64,000 nt of DNA from Neocallimastix lanati (nom. inval.) (GCA_016946835.1 JACVTC010000012.1:1141501-1205500); one strand, 5' to 3'; shown: positions 46,849 through 61,239, counted from the first letter of the stretch. Program-made: numbers and translations. Notes: a model not told the origin generated them from the letters alone.

Positions 46849-48950
46849 TTTCTATTCAATTATATCTATTTACATATAATTTACTTTGATTAATAGAAAT
46901 ATAAAAAATAAATATAAATTACATAAAATTAAAACAAATCATATGATATTAATCTTCATGTGATATATATATATATAATTTATGTAATTTTATTGATTCA
47001 TGTATATTTATTAGTTGTATAATTAATCAATTCATTATAATATATATAGTATAGAGAAAAGTAATTATTTAATTAAAAAGGGTTTTCTAATATTATTATA
47101 TAATAATAATTTCATATAATAAATATTATTTTTAATAGTAAAGTAAAAATAAACTATTATAATTTTTAAAACCATTAATTATTAATATTTTTTTTAATAA
47201 TACTTTTATTAAAAAAAGAAAAAAAAGTAAAATAAAAATATTATTAATATTAATTATAATAATAATAATTATATAATTTAAATATATAAGTAATTAAGCA
47301 TTAAATGAAAAATTGATCAATTTATTTTAATAAATAAATAATAATTGTACAAATAAAATTGTTCATAATAATTTTATTACTTCAAAAACATATTTTTTGT
47401 TAATTTATTTTATTTAAATTATTTAAAGCTGCTTAAAATGTTAATAATGTTTTGAGTACTATTACTATTCTACTACTTTATTACTATTACTATTTCTATT
47501 ACTACTTTTACTAATACTATTATTCTACTACTATTCTACTATTACTACTATTATAGTAAGTACTTCTACTACTACCACTACTACTACTACCATCACTACT
47601 ACCATCACTACTACTACTTCATTCAATCTTAATTGTAAAAAAAAAAAAGTAATACTTTGGCACTTTGAACTTATAATTGTGAAATTATAAATAAATTCCA
47701 AAAGTTAAGGATTAATCTTAACTCCCTAACCCTGAAAGATTATTATAATATATTATTCTAGTATTAATAGAAGAAATTTTACCGTTTATAATAATTGGTT
47801 TAGTAATAATGATATTGTGTAGTATTATCAATTTCTATTTATTTATATATTTATTTTTTTATTCATTAATATTTATTTAATTACTAATTTTTTTTATTAT
47901 TTTTATAATAAAAAATGAATACTTTTTTATAAAATGATTAGAATTTTTTTTTTATATTTTTCACCTATAGATTACATTTTTTTAAATTTTTTTAATATGC
48001 TTCAAAAAAAAAAAAAAAAAAAAAAAAACATAGAATTGGCTTTATTATTAGCTAAAAGAATAGGTTATGAATAACCTTTGAATTTATATATTTGTTTTTC
48101 ATTATGAAATTAATATAATAAAATATATTTATAATTATTTAAAAATAAATAAATATATATATTTATATCAAAAATAAGTGTTAAAATATAAAATAGAGAA
48201 AATTATTTATTCTTAATTATATTTATTTATTTATTTATTTGTTGATTATAAAGTATTATAATTCATTTTAATAACTTGAATACTTATTAAGAATAATTTA
48301 AGGTGAAATTATTAATAATAATGAAAAAAAAAATATAATCTATAGTAATAATATAATTTAGTAGATATAATAACAATAATTATTAAAAGTTTTATCAGCA
48401 AGATATAAATGTATAATTAGACAAGACAAAATAAATGTATAATTTATGGTAATGAAGATATAAGCAATGGTTAGAAATGATTTCTTTTAATTGACTTGAT
48501 TAATGGTCAAAAATTATATTTCATTTAATAATAAAATTATGTAATAATTTAATGTAAATAAAATTTATTTTCAATAATAAAGTCTAAGATATAATTATTA
48601 AATAGGATATTTAAATATATTAAAATATGAAATATAATTTATGAATGATACATTAATAAAAAAAATTTAAAAATTTATATATAATAAATATATATATAAA
48701 ACAATTTCTGAATAAGTCATCAAATATCAATTATTAATTGATGTTGAAATAGAAGTAATTTTTATATTTAAGATTGTTTTTTTATAAACTAATTAATATT
48801 TTTTTAAAGTAATACATATAACTAGATATTATATAACAAATAATATATGTTCATATTATCATCAACATCATCATTATCACTACATAATATAGTAATAAAT
48901 AAAATTTATATCATAATTTAGCATAAATCAATAGAAGAAATAGAAGAGGC
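46847..48950. other. AT-rich spacer with ACT microsatellite
   Basis: No gene is seen. A degenerate (ACT)n/(ATTACT)n region occupies about 47,455-47,625. A 28-nt A-run lies near 48,004-48,028. Confidence 0.55.
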
Positions 48951-48954
48951 CTTC

Positions 48955-49440
48955 CTTAATAAAATATTTTAAATTTAAAATGGTATATCTAATTTATAAA
49001 TAATTTTTATTATTTAAGCATTTCTATATTTTAAGTCTCTTTTTAAAGTTTTGACGCAGTAAATGGAATAATGAAATTCTAAGCATTAATTAAATACTAT
49101 TTCAAATAATAAAAGTAAAAAAAAAATAAAAAAAATTTAAATTGAATAAAAATAATAATAATGAATATATTAATTATTATTAAATATTAATTGTTTTGTA
49201 TTAATTATCATTAGATATTAATTGTTTTGTATCAATTATTATTAGATATTAACTATTACATATTAACTATTATTAAGTATTAATTGAAATGTATTAATTA
49301 TTTTTTATTAATGCTTAAAATTTCATTTTTCGATTTAATGCGTCATAACCTTAAAAGTGCGTTTAAATATAGAAATGCTTAAATAATAAAAATTATTTGT
49401 TAATTAAATATACCATTTTAAATTTAAAATACTTTTTTGA
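48955..49440. mobile_element. Foldback (MITE-like) element with internal tandem array
   Basis: Arms of about 135 bp (48,955-49,095 and 49,305-49,440) are reverse complements. Shared landmarks are AAATTTAAAATGGTATAT, ATTTAAGCATTTCTATATTT and GACGCA-TAAA. The ~210-bp centre contains four and a half copies of a 31-bp tandem repeat (49,168-49,310). There is no coding capacity. It resembles a non-autonomous TIR element; a target-site duplication was not identified. Confidence 0.75.
49168..49310. repeat. 31-bp tandem repeat
   Basis: Units start at 49,168, 49,199, 49,230 and 49,261, each TATTAATTATxATTAxATATTAATTGTTTTG or a variant, plus a partial fifth. Confidence 0.9.
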
Positions 49441-49569
49441 TTGATATTCCTAATAATTACAATATACTTTTTATTTACTAAAAAAGATAAAGAAAGTCAA
49501 TGATAAACTGAAAAATAATTTTTTTTATTGTAATTCATTAAAACTTAGATAATTATCCATTATATTAAT

Positions 49570-50675
49570 TTATGCACTATCAATTTTACAGAAGTTGAAT
49601 TTCATTTTTATATCTAATTTTATTACTATATATTATAAATATGCATTGTATTTACTATATAATAAATACTTCTATCTATTAATTATATCATTATTTTAAT
49701 GTTTATAATTAATTAATATTAGATATAAATAATTATTAAGATAATACAAATGAACATATAATTTATAAATATTGATTTCTACCCATAGGTACTACTCTAA
49801 GCATACATCTTTTAAAGCTACCATTACTGTTTATATTCAAATTAAGCAAAAACCATTATATAAAAAAATATAATTATGACTATCATATTTTAAAAAATTA
49901 TTATTTAAAATAAAGATTTTATTATTTATTTCATACTATAGAAAGAATCTTGTCTTCACTATTAGTAATAATTAATAGGGTAAAGTCTTTGTTAAAAATG
50001 GCACTGCATTAAAATTATCTATTTATATAATTTATTGAATAATTAAAATTATCTATATATATAATTTAAGATTGAATAATTAAATTATAATATATATTTA
50101 CATAATTTAAGATTGAATAATTAAAATTATAATAAATATTTATATAATTTAAGTTTGAATAATTAAATTATAATATATATTTATATAAGTTTGAATAATT
50201 AATAAATTATTAATACAATAATAAAATTGTTCATTGTCCATGTAATAGAAGGAAAAAAAAATTTTAATATATTAATATATTTTTTTTATAATTAATATGG
50301 TTATATGATGCAATATTTTATTTATACATAAATATATTTTAATTATATATTTAATTATATATTTAATTGTAAATATTCAATTATCTTTTTAATTATAGAT
50401 ATTTAATTGTATATTTAATTGTATATCTAATTATTTAATTATTTATTAATTATATATCTATTTATATATATATATTTAATTATATATACATTTATTTATT
50501 TTGTAATATTCCATTATGAATTATTTTATAAATAATGAAATTATTATCCATTTTAATTAGTGGCCTTTATTTTATGGTTAGAAAATATCTGTTTTTCTTG
50601 TTTTTCTGTCCACTCTTCTTCTGTTATTAAAGAAATAAAAAATAAAAAAGATTTAATTATCTCCGCTCAATCATA
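49570..50675 (-). repeat. Inverted repeat 2, right arm
   Basis: Reverse complement of 44,267-45,512 without the SINE-like insert. It ends at CTCCGCTCAATC. Confidence 0.88.
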
Positions 50676-50689
50676 TTAATAATAATAAA

Positions 50690-50890
50690 AAATAGGGTAA
50701 AGTCTTTGTTAAAAATGGCATTGCACTCTATACATTAAAATAGAGCAATTGTTAATTAATCAATGCATGGATTAAAATTATCTATTTATATAATTTATTG
50801 AATAATTAAAATTATAATATATATTTATATAATTTAAGATTGAATAATTAATAAAGAATTAATACAATAATAAAATAATAAAATTGTTTA
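50690..50890. repeat. Third copy of part of inverted repeat 2
   Basis: AGGGTAAAGTCTTTGTTAAA and the following ~180 bp repeat 49,977-50,200 in direct orientation (and 44,880-45,110 inverted). This copy retains a segment (TTAATTAATCAATGCATGGA) that is present in the 45-kb arm but missing from the 50-kb arm. Confidence 0.75.
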
Positions 50891-52435
50891 TTATTAATTA
50901 AATACAAATATATTTAATATATCTAAAATAAAATTGTTTAAATATTGTAAAATTAATAAGAATAAATATATATTTATTAGTAAATATTAAGCATTATATA
51001 TTATTTATTTATTATTATTATTAATCAAATATAATAAAGTTTTTTTTATAAAAGAAATATTAATTAATGATATTTAATGCATTAAATAAATAATAATTAA
51101 ATAAATAATAATTAAATAAATATTAATTAAATAAATATTAATTAAATAAATAATAATTAAATAAATAATTATATTATTATTATTGTTATTATTATTATTA
51201 TTATTATTAATTAAAACTTTTTTTTTATTAGTATTAAATAGAAATTCTTTTTATAAAGTGGAATGACATCATTTTTATTCAATATATTTTTTTGTTTTAT
51301 TCGCTGCAGAACAAAGAGAGTGCATTAAATTAAAAAGAAACAAAATTTTTTCCAAAAAAGAACTTTGTTTTAATGTATGATTCATTATTATTATTATTAT
51401 TTTTATTTATTTATTATTTATATAATCTATTTTATTTATTAAATACAAAATAATTACAAAATATAAAATAATTATTATTATTATTAAGAACTATTTTTAT
51501 ATTTTAATATTAGAAAATATTTTTTTTTAAATTTAGCTTTATATTTTTGTAAACTTTCATTAATAATAGCTTTTTTTTTATAATTTTTTTTGTATATATT
51601 TTATTAGTATATAGCATAGAAGTATTTTGATAAAACAAGTAAAATTAACAATATTTCAAATCCTATATTAATTTTATTATATTTTATTATATTATATTTT
51701 ATTATATTATATTTTATTTCTTTTTATATTATTGTAAAAGTTTTTAAAACATTTTTTATTGTAAAATTTTTTTATTGCTGATCATTTTAAGTAAAATTTA
51801 AAAAATATTATTATATATAAGAGTATTGATAATATATTGTGAAATTGAAATGTTTATTAAAATTATTGAATTATATTTCATTTAAATTTAAAAATAAATA
51901 TAAATAAAAAGTTTAATAAAATAGATAATTTTATTTTATTATCTAAATATTAATAATATATTTTGAATATTTTATTCTATTCAATTCAATTCCATTCTAT
52001 TATATTTTATTTTATTCTATTCAATTCAATTCCATTCTATTCAATTCAATTCAATTCTATTCTATTTAATTTTATTTTATTTTTTAATTTGAATTCCATA
52101 AAAGAAAAAAAACTTTGTTTTATTAAAATAAATAAATAATAATGAAATTTTTTAATATAAAAGGAATACCATTTTCCCTTTTTTTTTTATTTTACATTAT
52201 TATTTCATTAAATATTTAGTTTTTTATTATTTATAAATAATTTTATAAAAAAAAAAGCACTTTTTTTCATTTTTTAAAAACTAAAAAACAAAAAAAGGTA
52301 AAATTAAAAATGTTATTTATATTATTATTATAAAATATAAAATGTAATACTAACTTTTTTTTTATTAATGAATTTATATATTTATAGGTAAGTCGTTATG
52401 ATTTTTTAATTTTAATTATATATAAATAAATAATA
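50891..52435. other. AT-rich spacer with pentamer repeat
   Basis: No gene is seen. ATTCA/ATTCT pentamer arrays lie at about 51,975-52,075 and (ATTAAATAA)n at about 51,085-51,170. Confidence 0.55.
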
Positions 52436-52436
52436 A

Positions 52437-52775
52437 AGAAAAAAAGAAAGGGAAAAGAAAAAGAAAGGAAAAAAAGAAGAAAGAAAGGAAAAAGAAAAGA
52501 AAAAGAAAGGGAAAAAAAAGAAAGAAAAAAAAAAGAAAAAAAAAAGAAAAGAAAAAAAAGAAAAAAAAAAGAAAAAAAAAAAAGAAAGAAAAAAAAAGAA
52601 AAAAAAAAGAAAAAAGAAAAAGAAAAAAAAAAAAAAAAGAAAAGAAAAAAAAAAGAAAAAAAAAAGAAAAGAAAAAAAAAAAGAAAGAAAAAAGAAAAGA
52701 AAAAAAAAAAGAAAAAAAAAAGAAAAGAAAAAAAAAAGAAAAAAAAAGAAAATAAAAAAAAAAAAAGAAAAAATA
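52437..52775. repeat. 340-bp polypurine tract
   Basis: Almost pure A/G sequence of GAAAAAA and GAAAGG units on the plus strand with barely a pyrimidine over about 340 bp. The first ~90 bp is richer in GG (GGGAAAAG, GGAAAAAG), and the rest is GAAAA-type. Confidence 0.95.
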
Positions 52776-53189
52776 TAATTAAAATTAAATTAAATAAAAA
52801 AAAATAATAAAGAATATAAAAAAAATAGGATGAAAAAAAAATAATTATTACTGATTGAAAATGTTTTATTTCTGAATTTTTTTATATTTTTTATTATTTT
52901 TTTTAATTGAAATTTTGATTATAATAAATTTTTTTAAAAAAATAAAAATTCTATATTTATATGTAATTAATTTTTGTTATTTATGTTTAATAAAATAGAA
53001 TAAAATAAAACATTTTTTAAAAAAAATTAATATTACTTATCTCTATTAAAATGTGTATTTGTAGTGTTTTAATTTTTTTAATTTTTTTATTTCTTTTTTT
53101 TTTTTTAATTAAATCTTTAATACAAATTAATAAAAAAATATTAATTATAATTTATTAGTTTTTACACTAATATAAGAATAATAGAATAA
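52776..53189. other. AT-rich spacer
   Basis: No feature is seen beyond homopolymer runs. Confidence 0.4.
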
Positions 53190-55697
53190 AGTGATAAAAA
53201 AAAATGGAAAAATGGTTTGTTTAGGGTAAATAATTTTTTTAAATTCAATAAAATGAATAAATAAATAAGTTAAATAAATTATTTAATTTATTTATTTATT
53301 TAATTATTTTTTTTTAGGCAATAAAAAAAATTAATTTCAAAATTTTTATAATTAATAACATCATTTATTTTAAAGATTTTAAAATTTTATGATTTTAATT
53401 TTAATTTTTTTAAAATGTTGATGGTTACACAAAAAAATAAATTAAAAAAAAAACATTTAAAAAAAACTAAAAAAAATTTTTTTATTTTTTGGAGATTTTT
53501 TCTTTTTTTGTTTATTTAACCAAAAAAAATTAATTAAAAAAAAGTATATTTCATCTTACTTATTAAACTAAATATATTAAATTTATACTATAATATATTT
53601 ATTTATTCAATATTTAATATATTAATATATATTTAAAATTTATATAAATTTAAATTATTCATTTATACACTTTATAAATATTAAATTGATTTTAATTCTA
53701 TAAAAAAAGTTTTTTTTTAATGACTTTTTAAAAAAAAATAAAGTTTTTTATTTTATTCTTTTTTAATTGATATTTATTTATTTTTTTTTATGAATATAAA
53801 TAAAATGAATTATTAATTATAAATAAAATATATTTTGACAATATAAATGTTTAACTGTTAATATATGAAATAATTGATAAAGAGATAAGTTAATGATACA
53901 ATAAAATATATAAAGTTTTTAATTTATATAAAGTAAAAAAAAAAAAAATAAATAAAAAAAAATAGTAAAAAAAAAAAAAAAATGAAATAAAAAAAATGAA
54001 TAAATAAAAACCAATAAAAAAAATGTTTTATTTACTATTCATCATTGATTTATTTTATTTATTAATTAATATCAAATAAATAAAAAAATATTATCTTTAT
54101 TATCTATTTAAATATATTAAGTATTAATAGAAAATATCCTATTCAATTAATGTATTAATATTATAAATATATTTTGTATGTTTTTTTTTTTTTTTTCTTT
54201 TTGCTATTATTTTAATATTATCAATATACGTGCAATAATTAATTCAAGATAAAACATATATGAATTATATATAATCATAGCAGTTTGAACCGATAGCAAA
54301 CCTAGTTAGTTCAATGCATTTTCAGCATATTATTGATAATCAACGAAAAAACAACATCTATTTAGCATATTCATGTTGCAGATAACTACTGTTTGGTCTA
54401 GCTAGGTTTTTACATAACTACTCTATATATATTAGTAACCTATATCAACATAGGCATAATATTGATTGAAACTATTATTATTATTATTATTAAATAAATA
54501 TATGTGATTTTGCAACCTGAATATATAATAATATATATTATGGTTTTTTTTTTTTTTTTTTTGGTAATAAAGGCATGTGTTGATATATTTTATGATTGTA
54601 ATCATTATCATATATACATATTTAACGATAATTAATAGCATAAACAAACATACAACAACATATCTATGCAGATTAGCTCTATCCTTCAACTTCAATTAAA
54701 TTAATTAATATAATTAAATTATGTACATTATTGTTCAAATATGTATTATTCAGCAGAGTTGATAATATTGATTATTTAGTTAGTTTTTTTTTTGTGTTTA
54801 TATATGTTGTTGCAATTAATACTGGTTTTAGCCTCTATATTATATTAAAAAACCAATATCGTTTTAATATATTATTTAGATCATGTAACATTCATAATAG
54901 ATATATGTACAAAAATAGCATAAAATAGCAAATAGGCTTTATATTTAATCAAACCCTATTTATATCATTATTATGATATATCGTTATTGTATATTAATTA
55001 TACTAGCTATATTATTATATTAATATTTAGGACGTATATTTTAATTAATTATAATATCTATCATTGAATTATATATAAACTATAGATGCTATCGTGTTAT
55101 ATTAATGCTCTTAGCTATATTGTTTATATATATGTATGTGCATGATATACGGTTTATTGAAATATTTGAGCTAAACTCTTATTTAATTAATTATAGGCTC
55201 AAACCTGTTCTACATTGATATTCTTAGCTATATTGTGTTTATTGTATGTTTTAGCTATATTTTTGTATATAAATAGTGTAGTTGGATAGTTCATTAAACA
55301 CTATAGTTTTTATAGTTCATTTAACCAATAATCATGATGTTTGTTATATTATAAATATATTTTAATATAAATAACATATATAAAATGCATTTGAATTAAA
55401 GCTTTAAAAAATTATCATTAATTATTATTAATATTCATAACAAAAGAGTAAAAAAAATAAAAATGAATAAACTTTCTGTAGATTTGAAATGTTTTAAATT
55501 TAAGTTTTATTAAAGTAAAAAAATTTTTTTAAGAATGATTCAAATAGAAAAGTAAAAAAGAGGCATTAAACACTAAATTTTATTATTTATTAAATAGATA
55601 GATAATAATCATAATTAATTAATAAAATAGTAATAATAATAAATAAATAAATAATTAATAAAATAAATAATTAATTAATAAAATAGTTAATATTTAA

Positions 55698-55746
<49 letters not shown>

Positions 55747-56770
55747 TTTAATTTTAAAAGAAATTATTCCATTAAACTTTTATGTACATTTTTAATGACT
55801 AATAATTAAAAGTATTTTTATGTCTCATAACATTAATTAATTAATTTTATACTTTTTTTAATAAATAATTAATTTTTTTTATATATTAATACTTATATCA
55901 AATAAAATATAATAAATAAAATATATATAAATATATATAAAATTAGAATATAAAATAAAATTAGAATAAATTTATTAAAAAGAATCATGAATAAATAAAA
56001 GTTGTTTTAAGTAAAGTGCTTTTAAATTTAAATTCAGCTTTAATTAAACCAGAATTTTTTGTTTTTCTTATTGTTAAATGAATCTTTTAGGAGTGATGAC
56101 AAAATAAATAAAAGAAAAAAATACTAATTAATAAATATAAAATAATATAAAATAGAATTAATTATTAACTATGAAAGAAATAAAGAATGAAAATTAAATA
56201 AAAGTTTTATTTATATGATAGAAATAAAAAAAAAATTTTTTTTTTTAACTTTTTTAATTAATTTATAAATGAACACTTTTTAAATGAAAAAAGAAAAAAA
56301 AATTTATAATAAACTTTGTATTAAATAAAAAAAAAGATAAATATAAATATATATATATATATATATATAAATAATAATATAAATATAAATATATAAAAAT
56401 ATATATATGAAATAATATAAAATAGAAATGAATAATTATTCAATATAAAATGAATAAAATAAGTTAAATTTTAAATTTTTAAAATTCATTTTAATTTAAA
56501 TAATTATTTAATTTTATTCTTTTTTTTTTTTTAATTTAAAAGTAAAAAGTTTAAAGTTATGATACAATTAAATGGAAGGAAGAAACATTAAACTTTAATA
56601 AAAAAAAACTGCATTTAATTATTAACTAAAATAATTAATAAATAATATCATTTCATATGACTAATGTAAATAATAAATAATAAATAATAATATGTTAAAT
56701 AATAATATGTTAATTAATAATAGGATAAATAATATGTTATATAATAATAGGATACATTATAGTAATTAAA
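53190..56770 (+). repeat. Large direct duplication, copy 1
   Basis: Matches 59,130-61,240 in the same orientation. Segment 53,190-54,175 corresponds to 59,130-60,066 and 55,346-56,770 to about 60,050-61,240. It carries two extra blocks: the 1.17-kb insert at 54,176-55,345 and about 270 bp at 56,333-56,606. It is non-coding and begins with GGAAAAATGGTTTG, similar to the end of inverted repeat 1. Confidence 0.88.
54176..55345 (-). mobile_element. Retroposon-like 1.17-kb insertion
   Basis: Present in copy 1 but absent from the paralogous site at about 60,049-60,066. Flanked by an 18-bp target duplication, ATATTATAAATATATTTT, at 54,158-54,175 and 55,346-55,363. A T-run at 54,181-54,196 next to the left boundary suggests a poly(A) of a minus-strand RNA. 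The sequence is less monotonous than its flanks. It includes a possible 12-bp stem (AAACCTAGTTAG near 54,299 with CTAGCTAGGTTT near 54,399) and several TAGCTATATT motifs at 55,003, 55,111, 55,224 and 55,252. ORFs of 65-87 codons exist on both strands but look random. I do not recognise its source. Confidence 0.75.
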
Positions 56771-59129
56771 TAATAAAATAATAGTAAAATGTTTAATATT
56801 ATTTTTTTTTTTGGTCTAGAAGAGTTCATTTCATTAAACATTTTACATTTTATTAATTAATGACTAAGTATTCATGCATCATCTATGTTTCATATTAAAA
56901 AAATTAATATTATACTTTATTTTTAAAAAAAAATTATAGTAATAAAAAAAATTTTTTTTCCTTATATATAATAAACTTTATATTAATAGAAAATGAGTTA
57001 ATAAAATAAAATAAAAAAGTATTTTTTTTTAAAAAATAATTAAAAATTAAAAAAGGAAAAAATCTTATTCTATAGTTATTTTGAAAAAAAAGAAAATAAG
57101 ATAAAAAAAAATTAGATACATTTTTATTAAATATAATTATATTATTATCAATAAAAACAGATTAATAATAAAATATAGAAAAAAGGAAATATAGAAAAAG
57201 GAAATACAGAATAGCAACAAAAAGAAGAATGAAATACAGAATAATAAAATAAAAAACAATAGTATAATGTACATTACATAAATAAGTTATAGTTTATGTA
57301 CAAAATTATTAAATGATTCTTTTTTTTTTTCTAATTTATTTTTTTTTTTTGTTTTATTTAAAGTTAATTGAATGAATTTTTTATTTTAATATATTTGTAT
57401 TGAAGTTTTAATTACTTTTTAATATTTAATGAAGTCCAAATATTGTTTTTTTTATAAATATAAAAGAAAGCTTTTAATTTTTGATTGTTATTTTAATTTT
57501 CATTTTAGTAAACTAAATTATGTGACATATTTATATTTAAATTTCTTATAGTTTTTTATTCTTATTTTTTATTTTTTATTATTCAAAGAAGACCTCAAAT
57601 TGATATTTTTTTAAATTTAGAAAAGAAATTTTTGTTTTTTTGAATGTTATTTTATTTAAGATTTTATTTTAATGAACTAAATAGGCCTTGAAATATTTTA
57701 AATATTTAGAAAATAAAATTAAAAATTAAATAAATATATAAAATATTATCTTTAAAAAACAATATAAATTTATTTATGTATATTTTTTAGTTATTTGAGC
57801 TTCCACTTTTTACCAATTTTATTGATTTTATATTTTTCATTATTAAATGAAAATCGTTATTTGATTTTTAGATATAAAAGGAATACTTATAATATCTGAC
57901 TATGATTTTATTTCTGATTTTATTTTATTAAATTAAATAGGCTTTGAATCCTTTTTTATTATTTTTAATATTCAAATTAAAAAAAATATAAAGATTTAAT
58001 TTTATTTTAACTTACGCTTTAATAAAATATATTTTTTATCTTAATTTTTTTTGGTTAATTGAAATTTCAGTTTTTACCTTTTTTTTTATTTTATTTTTCT
58101 TTTTTTTTTCTTTAATTAAAGTTTTTATGATATTTAAATGATATATTTTAATATTTTTTTTAAAATATTTTTTTAAAAAAAGTATTTTTTTCATACATTG
58201 GCTCTATTCAAACTTTATCTAATTTAATAATGAATATTTTTCTATAACGATTGTAATTTCGCTCTTAATACTAAAAATAAAATCAAAAAGCATAATCAAA
58301 TCAAAACAAAAATCTTTATATATCCATTAATCTAAAAAAATTTAGTCTATTCATTTATTACAATAAAAAGAAGATTAAATAATGACAGGTACCTTTGTAA
58401 TAGAGATAGTAGTAATGATATCCATATATTCAATCTTTTATAAATACTAATAATTAATACTCTTTTGATGATGAATAGAATATAAAAAAGGAAGGATATC
58501 AAATAATGGGCTATTTTACTTATTTATTTATTTATTTTGGATATATATGTTGTCACGATATGGATTAGTCTATAAATATAAAATATAAAATATAAAATAT
58601 AAAATATAAAATATAAAATATAAAATATAAAATATAAAATATAAAATATAAAATATAAAATATAAAATATAAAATATAATATACATTAAACCTAATCACA
58701 CTTACTATTTCTACTATTACATTTTAATAATGCATTAAAAATTATTTATAAATTTTTAAATAAATATAATTATAATGAATTATTATCAGAATTAATATTT
58801 AATAATTAAATGTATAATATTTTAAATATATAATGTTTAATACATTTTTTTTTGTACAAACATTTACTAAAAAATAATATAAAATAAAATTTTTTTCTTT
58901 GGTTTGTTATTATCATTAATAACAAAATAAAAAAAATTATAAAAAGTAAATATATTTATATATATATTTATTTATTCATTTACCTTTCATATAGAGATTT
59001 ATTAATTTATATTTTATATATACATTTATAAAATTTGTTTATTTATTTATTTTATTTTTATTTATTTATTTATTAATATAATAATAAAAAATATAAAAAT
59101 GAAAAAATAAAAAAACTAAAAACAAAAAA
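56771..59129. other. AT-rich spacer between the duplicated copies
   Basis: No gene is seen. The region from about 57,350 to 58,230 has several phrases that look repeated (TTTAATGAAxT-x-AAATA, GGCTTTGAA), possibly a decayed tandem structure. Confidence 0.45.
58577..58678. repeat. AAAATAT heptamer array
   Basis: About 14 perfect copies of a 7-bp unit. Confidence 0.95.
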
Positions 59130-59366
59130 AAAAAAAAGAAGGAAAAATGGTTTGCTTTGTAAAAAAATTTTTTTTTTTTTAAAATGATGTAAACAATAAA
59201 AATTTAATAAATTTATTATTTTTTTTTTTTTAAGGCGTTAAAAAAAAAATTAATTTCAAAATTTTTATAATTAATAACGTCATTTATTTTAAAAATTTTA
59301 AAATTTTATGATTTTAATTATAATTTTAATTTTTTTAAAAACATGTTGATGGTTACACAAGAAAAA

Positions 59367-59399
<33 letters not shown>

Positions 59400-60406
59400 C
59401 TTTAAAAAAAAATTTTTATTAATTTTTGGAGATTTTTTTTTTTTTGTTTATTAAAACTTAAAAAAAAAAAAATTTAAATTATTTAACCAAAAAAAAAAAT
59501 TAATTAATTAATTACGAAAAAAGTATATTTCACTTTACTTAAAAAACTAAATATATTTTAATTTTAATTATAATATATTTATTTATTATTTAATATATTA
59601 ATATATATTTAAAATTTATATAAATTTTAAATTATTCATTTATACACTTTTATATATATTGATTTTAATACTATAAAAAAAGTTTTTTTATGACTTTATA
59701 AAAAAAAGAAAAAAGTTTTCTATTTCATTCTTTTTTATCTTTTTTAATTGATATTTATTTTTTATTTTTTTTAAATATAAATAAAATATATTTTGACAAT
59801 ATAATTGTTTAACTGTTAATATATAAAATAATTGATAAAGAGATAAATTAATGATAAAACAAAAGATATAAAGTTTTTAATTTATATAAAGTAAAAAAAA
59901 AAAAAAGTAAAAAAAAGAAAAAATGAAAAAGTAAAAACCAATAGAAAAATGTTTTATTAAAATAAAGTTAAATAAAATATTATATTTATTATGAATTTAT
60001 TATATATAAAGTATTAATAGAAAATATCCTATTCAATTATTGTATTAATATTATAAATATATTTTAATATAAATTACATATATAAATGCATTTGAATTAA
60101 AGCTTTTAAAAATTATCATTAATTATTATTAATATTCATAACAAAAGAATAAAAAAAATAAAAATAAATAAACTTTCTGTATATTTGAAATGTTTTAAAT
60201 TTAAGTTTTATTTAAGTAAAACAATTTTTTTTTTTTTTTCGGAATGATACAAATAGAAAGGTAAAAAAGAGGCATTAAACACTAAATTTTATTATTTATT
60301 AAATAGATAGATAATAATCATAATTAATTAATAAAATAGTAATAATAATAAATAAATAATTAATTAATAAAATAAATAATTAATTAATAAAATAGTTAAT
60401 ATTTAA

Positions 60407-60461
<55 letters not shown>

Positions 60462-61239
60462 TTTAATTTTAAAAGAAATTATTCCATTAAACTTTTATGT
60501 ACATTTTTAATGACTAATAATTAAAAGTATTTTTATGTCTCATAACATTAATTAATTAATTTTATACTTTTTTTAATAAATAATTAATTTTTTTTATATA
60601 TTAATGCTTGTATCAAATAAAATATAATAAATAAAATATATATATAAATATATATAAAATTAGAATATAAAATAAAATTAGAATAAATTTATTAAAAAAA
60701 AAGAATTAAGAATAAATAAAAGTTGTTTTAAGTAAAGTGCTTTTAAATTTAAATTCAGCTTTAATTAAACCAGAATTTTTTGTTTTTCTTATTGTTAAAT
60801 GAATCTTTTAGGAGTGATGACAAAATAAATAAAAGAAAAAAATACTAATTAATAAATATAAAATAATATAAAATAGAATTAATTATTAACTATGAAAGAA
60901 ATAAAGAATGAAAATTAAATAAAAGTTTTATTTATATGATAGAAATAAAAAAAAAATTTTTTTTTTTAACTTTTTTAATTAATTTATAAATGAACACTTT
61001 TTAAATAAAAAAAGAAAAAAAAATTTATAATAAACTTTGTATTAAATAAAAAAAAAAAAACTGAATTTAATTATTAACTAAAATAACTAATAAATAATAT
61101 CATTTAATATTAATAATATAAATAATAAATAATTAAATAATTAAATAATTTAATTAATAAACAAAAATATCATTTAATATGACTAATAATATGTAATTAG
61201 ATAAATAATAATATCTTAAATAGTAATATGATAAATTAT

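Noticed and set aside
49168-49310. Regular 31-bp repeats resembling a CRISPR array
   Set aside because: The units are contiguous without spacers and the genome is eukaryotic.
54432-54928. Two short ORFs within the 1.17-kb insertion
   Set aside because: Both are below 90 codons, biased to Ile/Tyr/Asn and without motifs. They fit chance ORFs.
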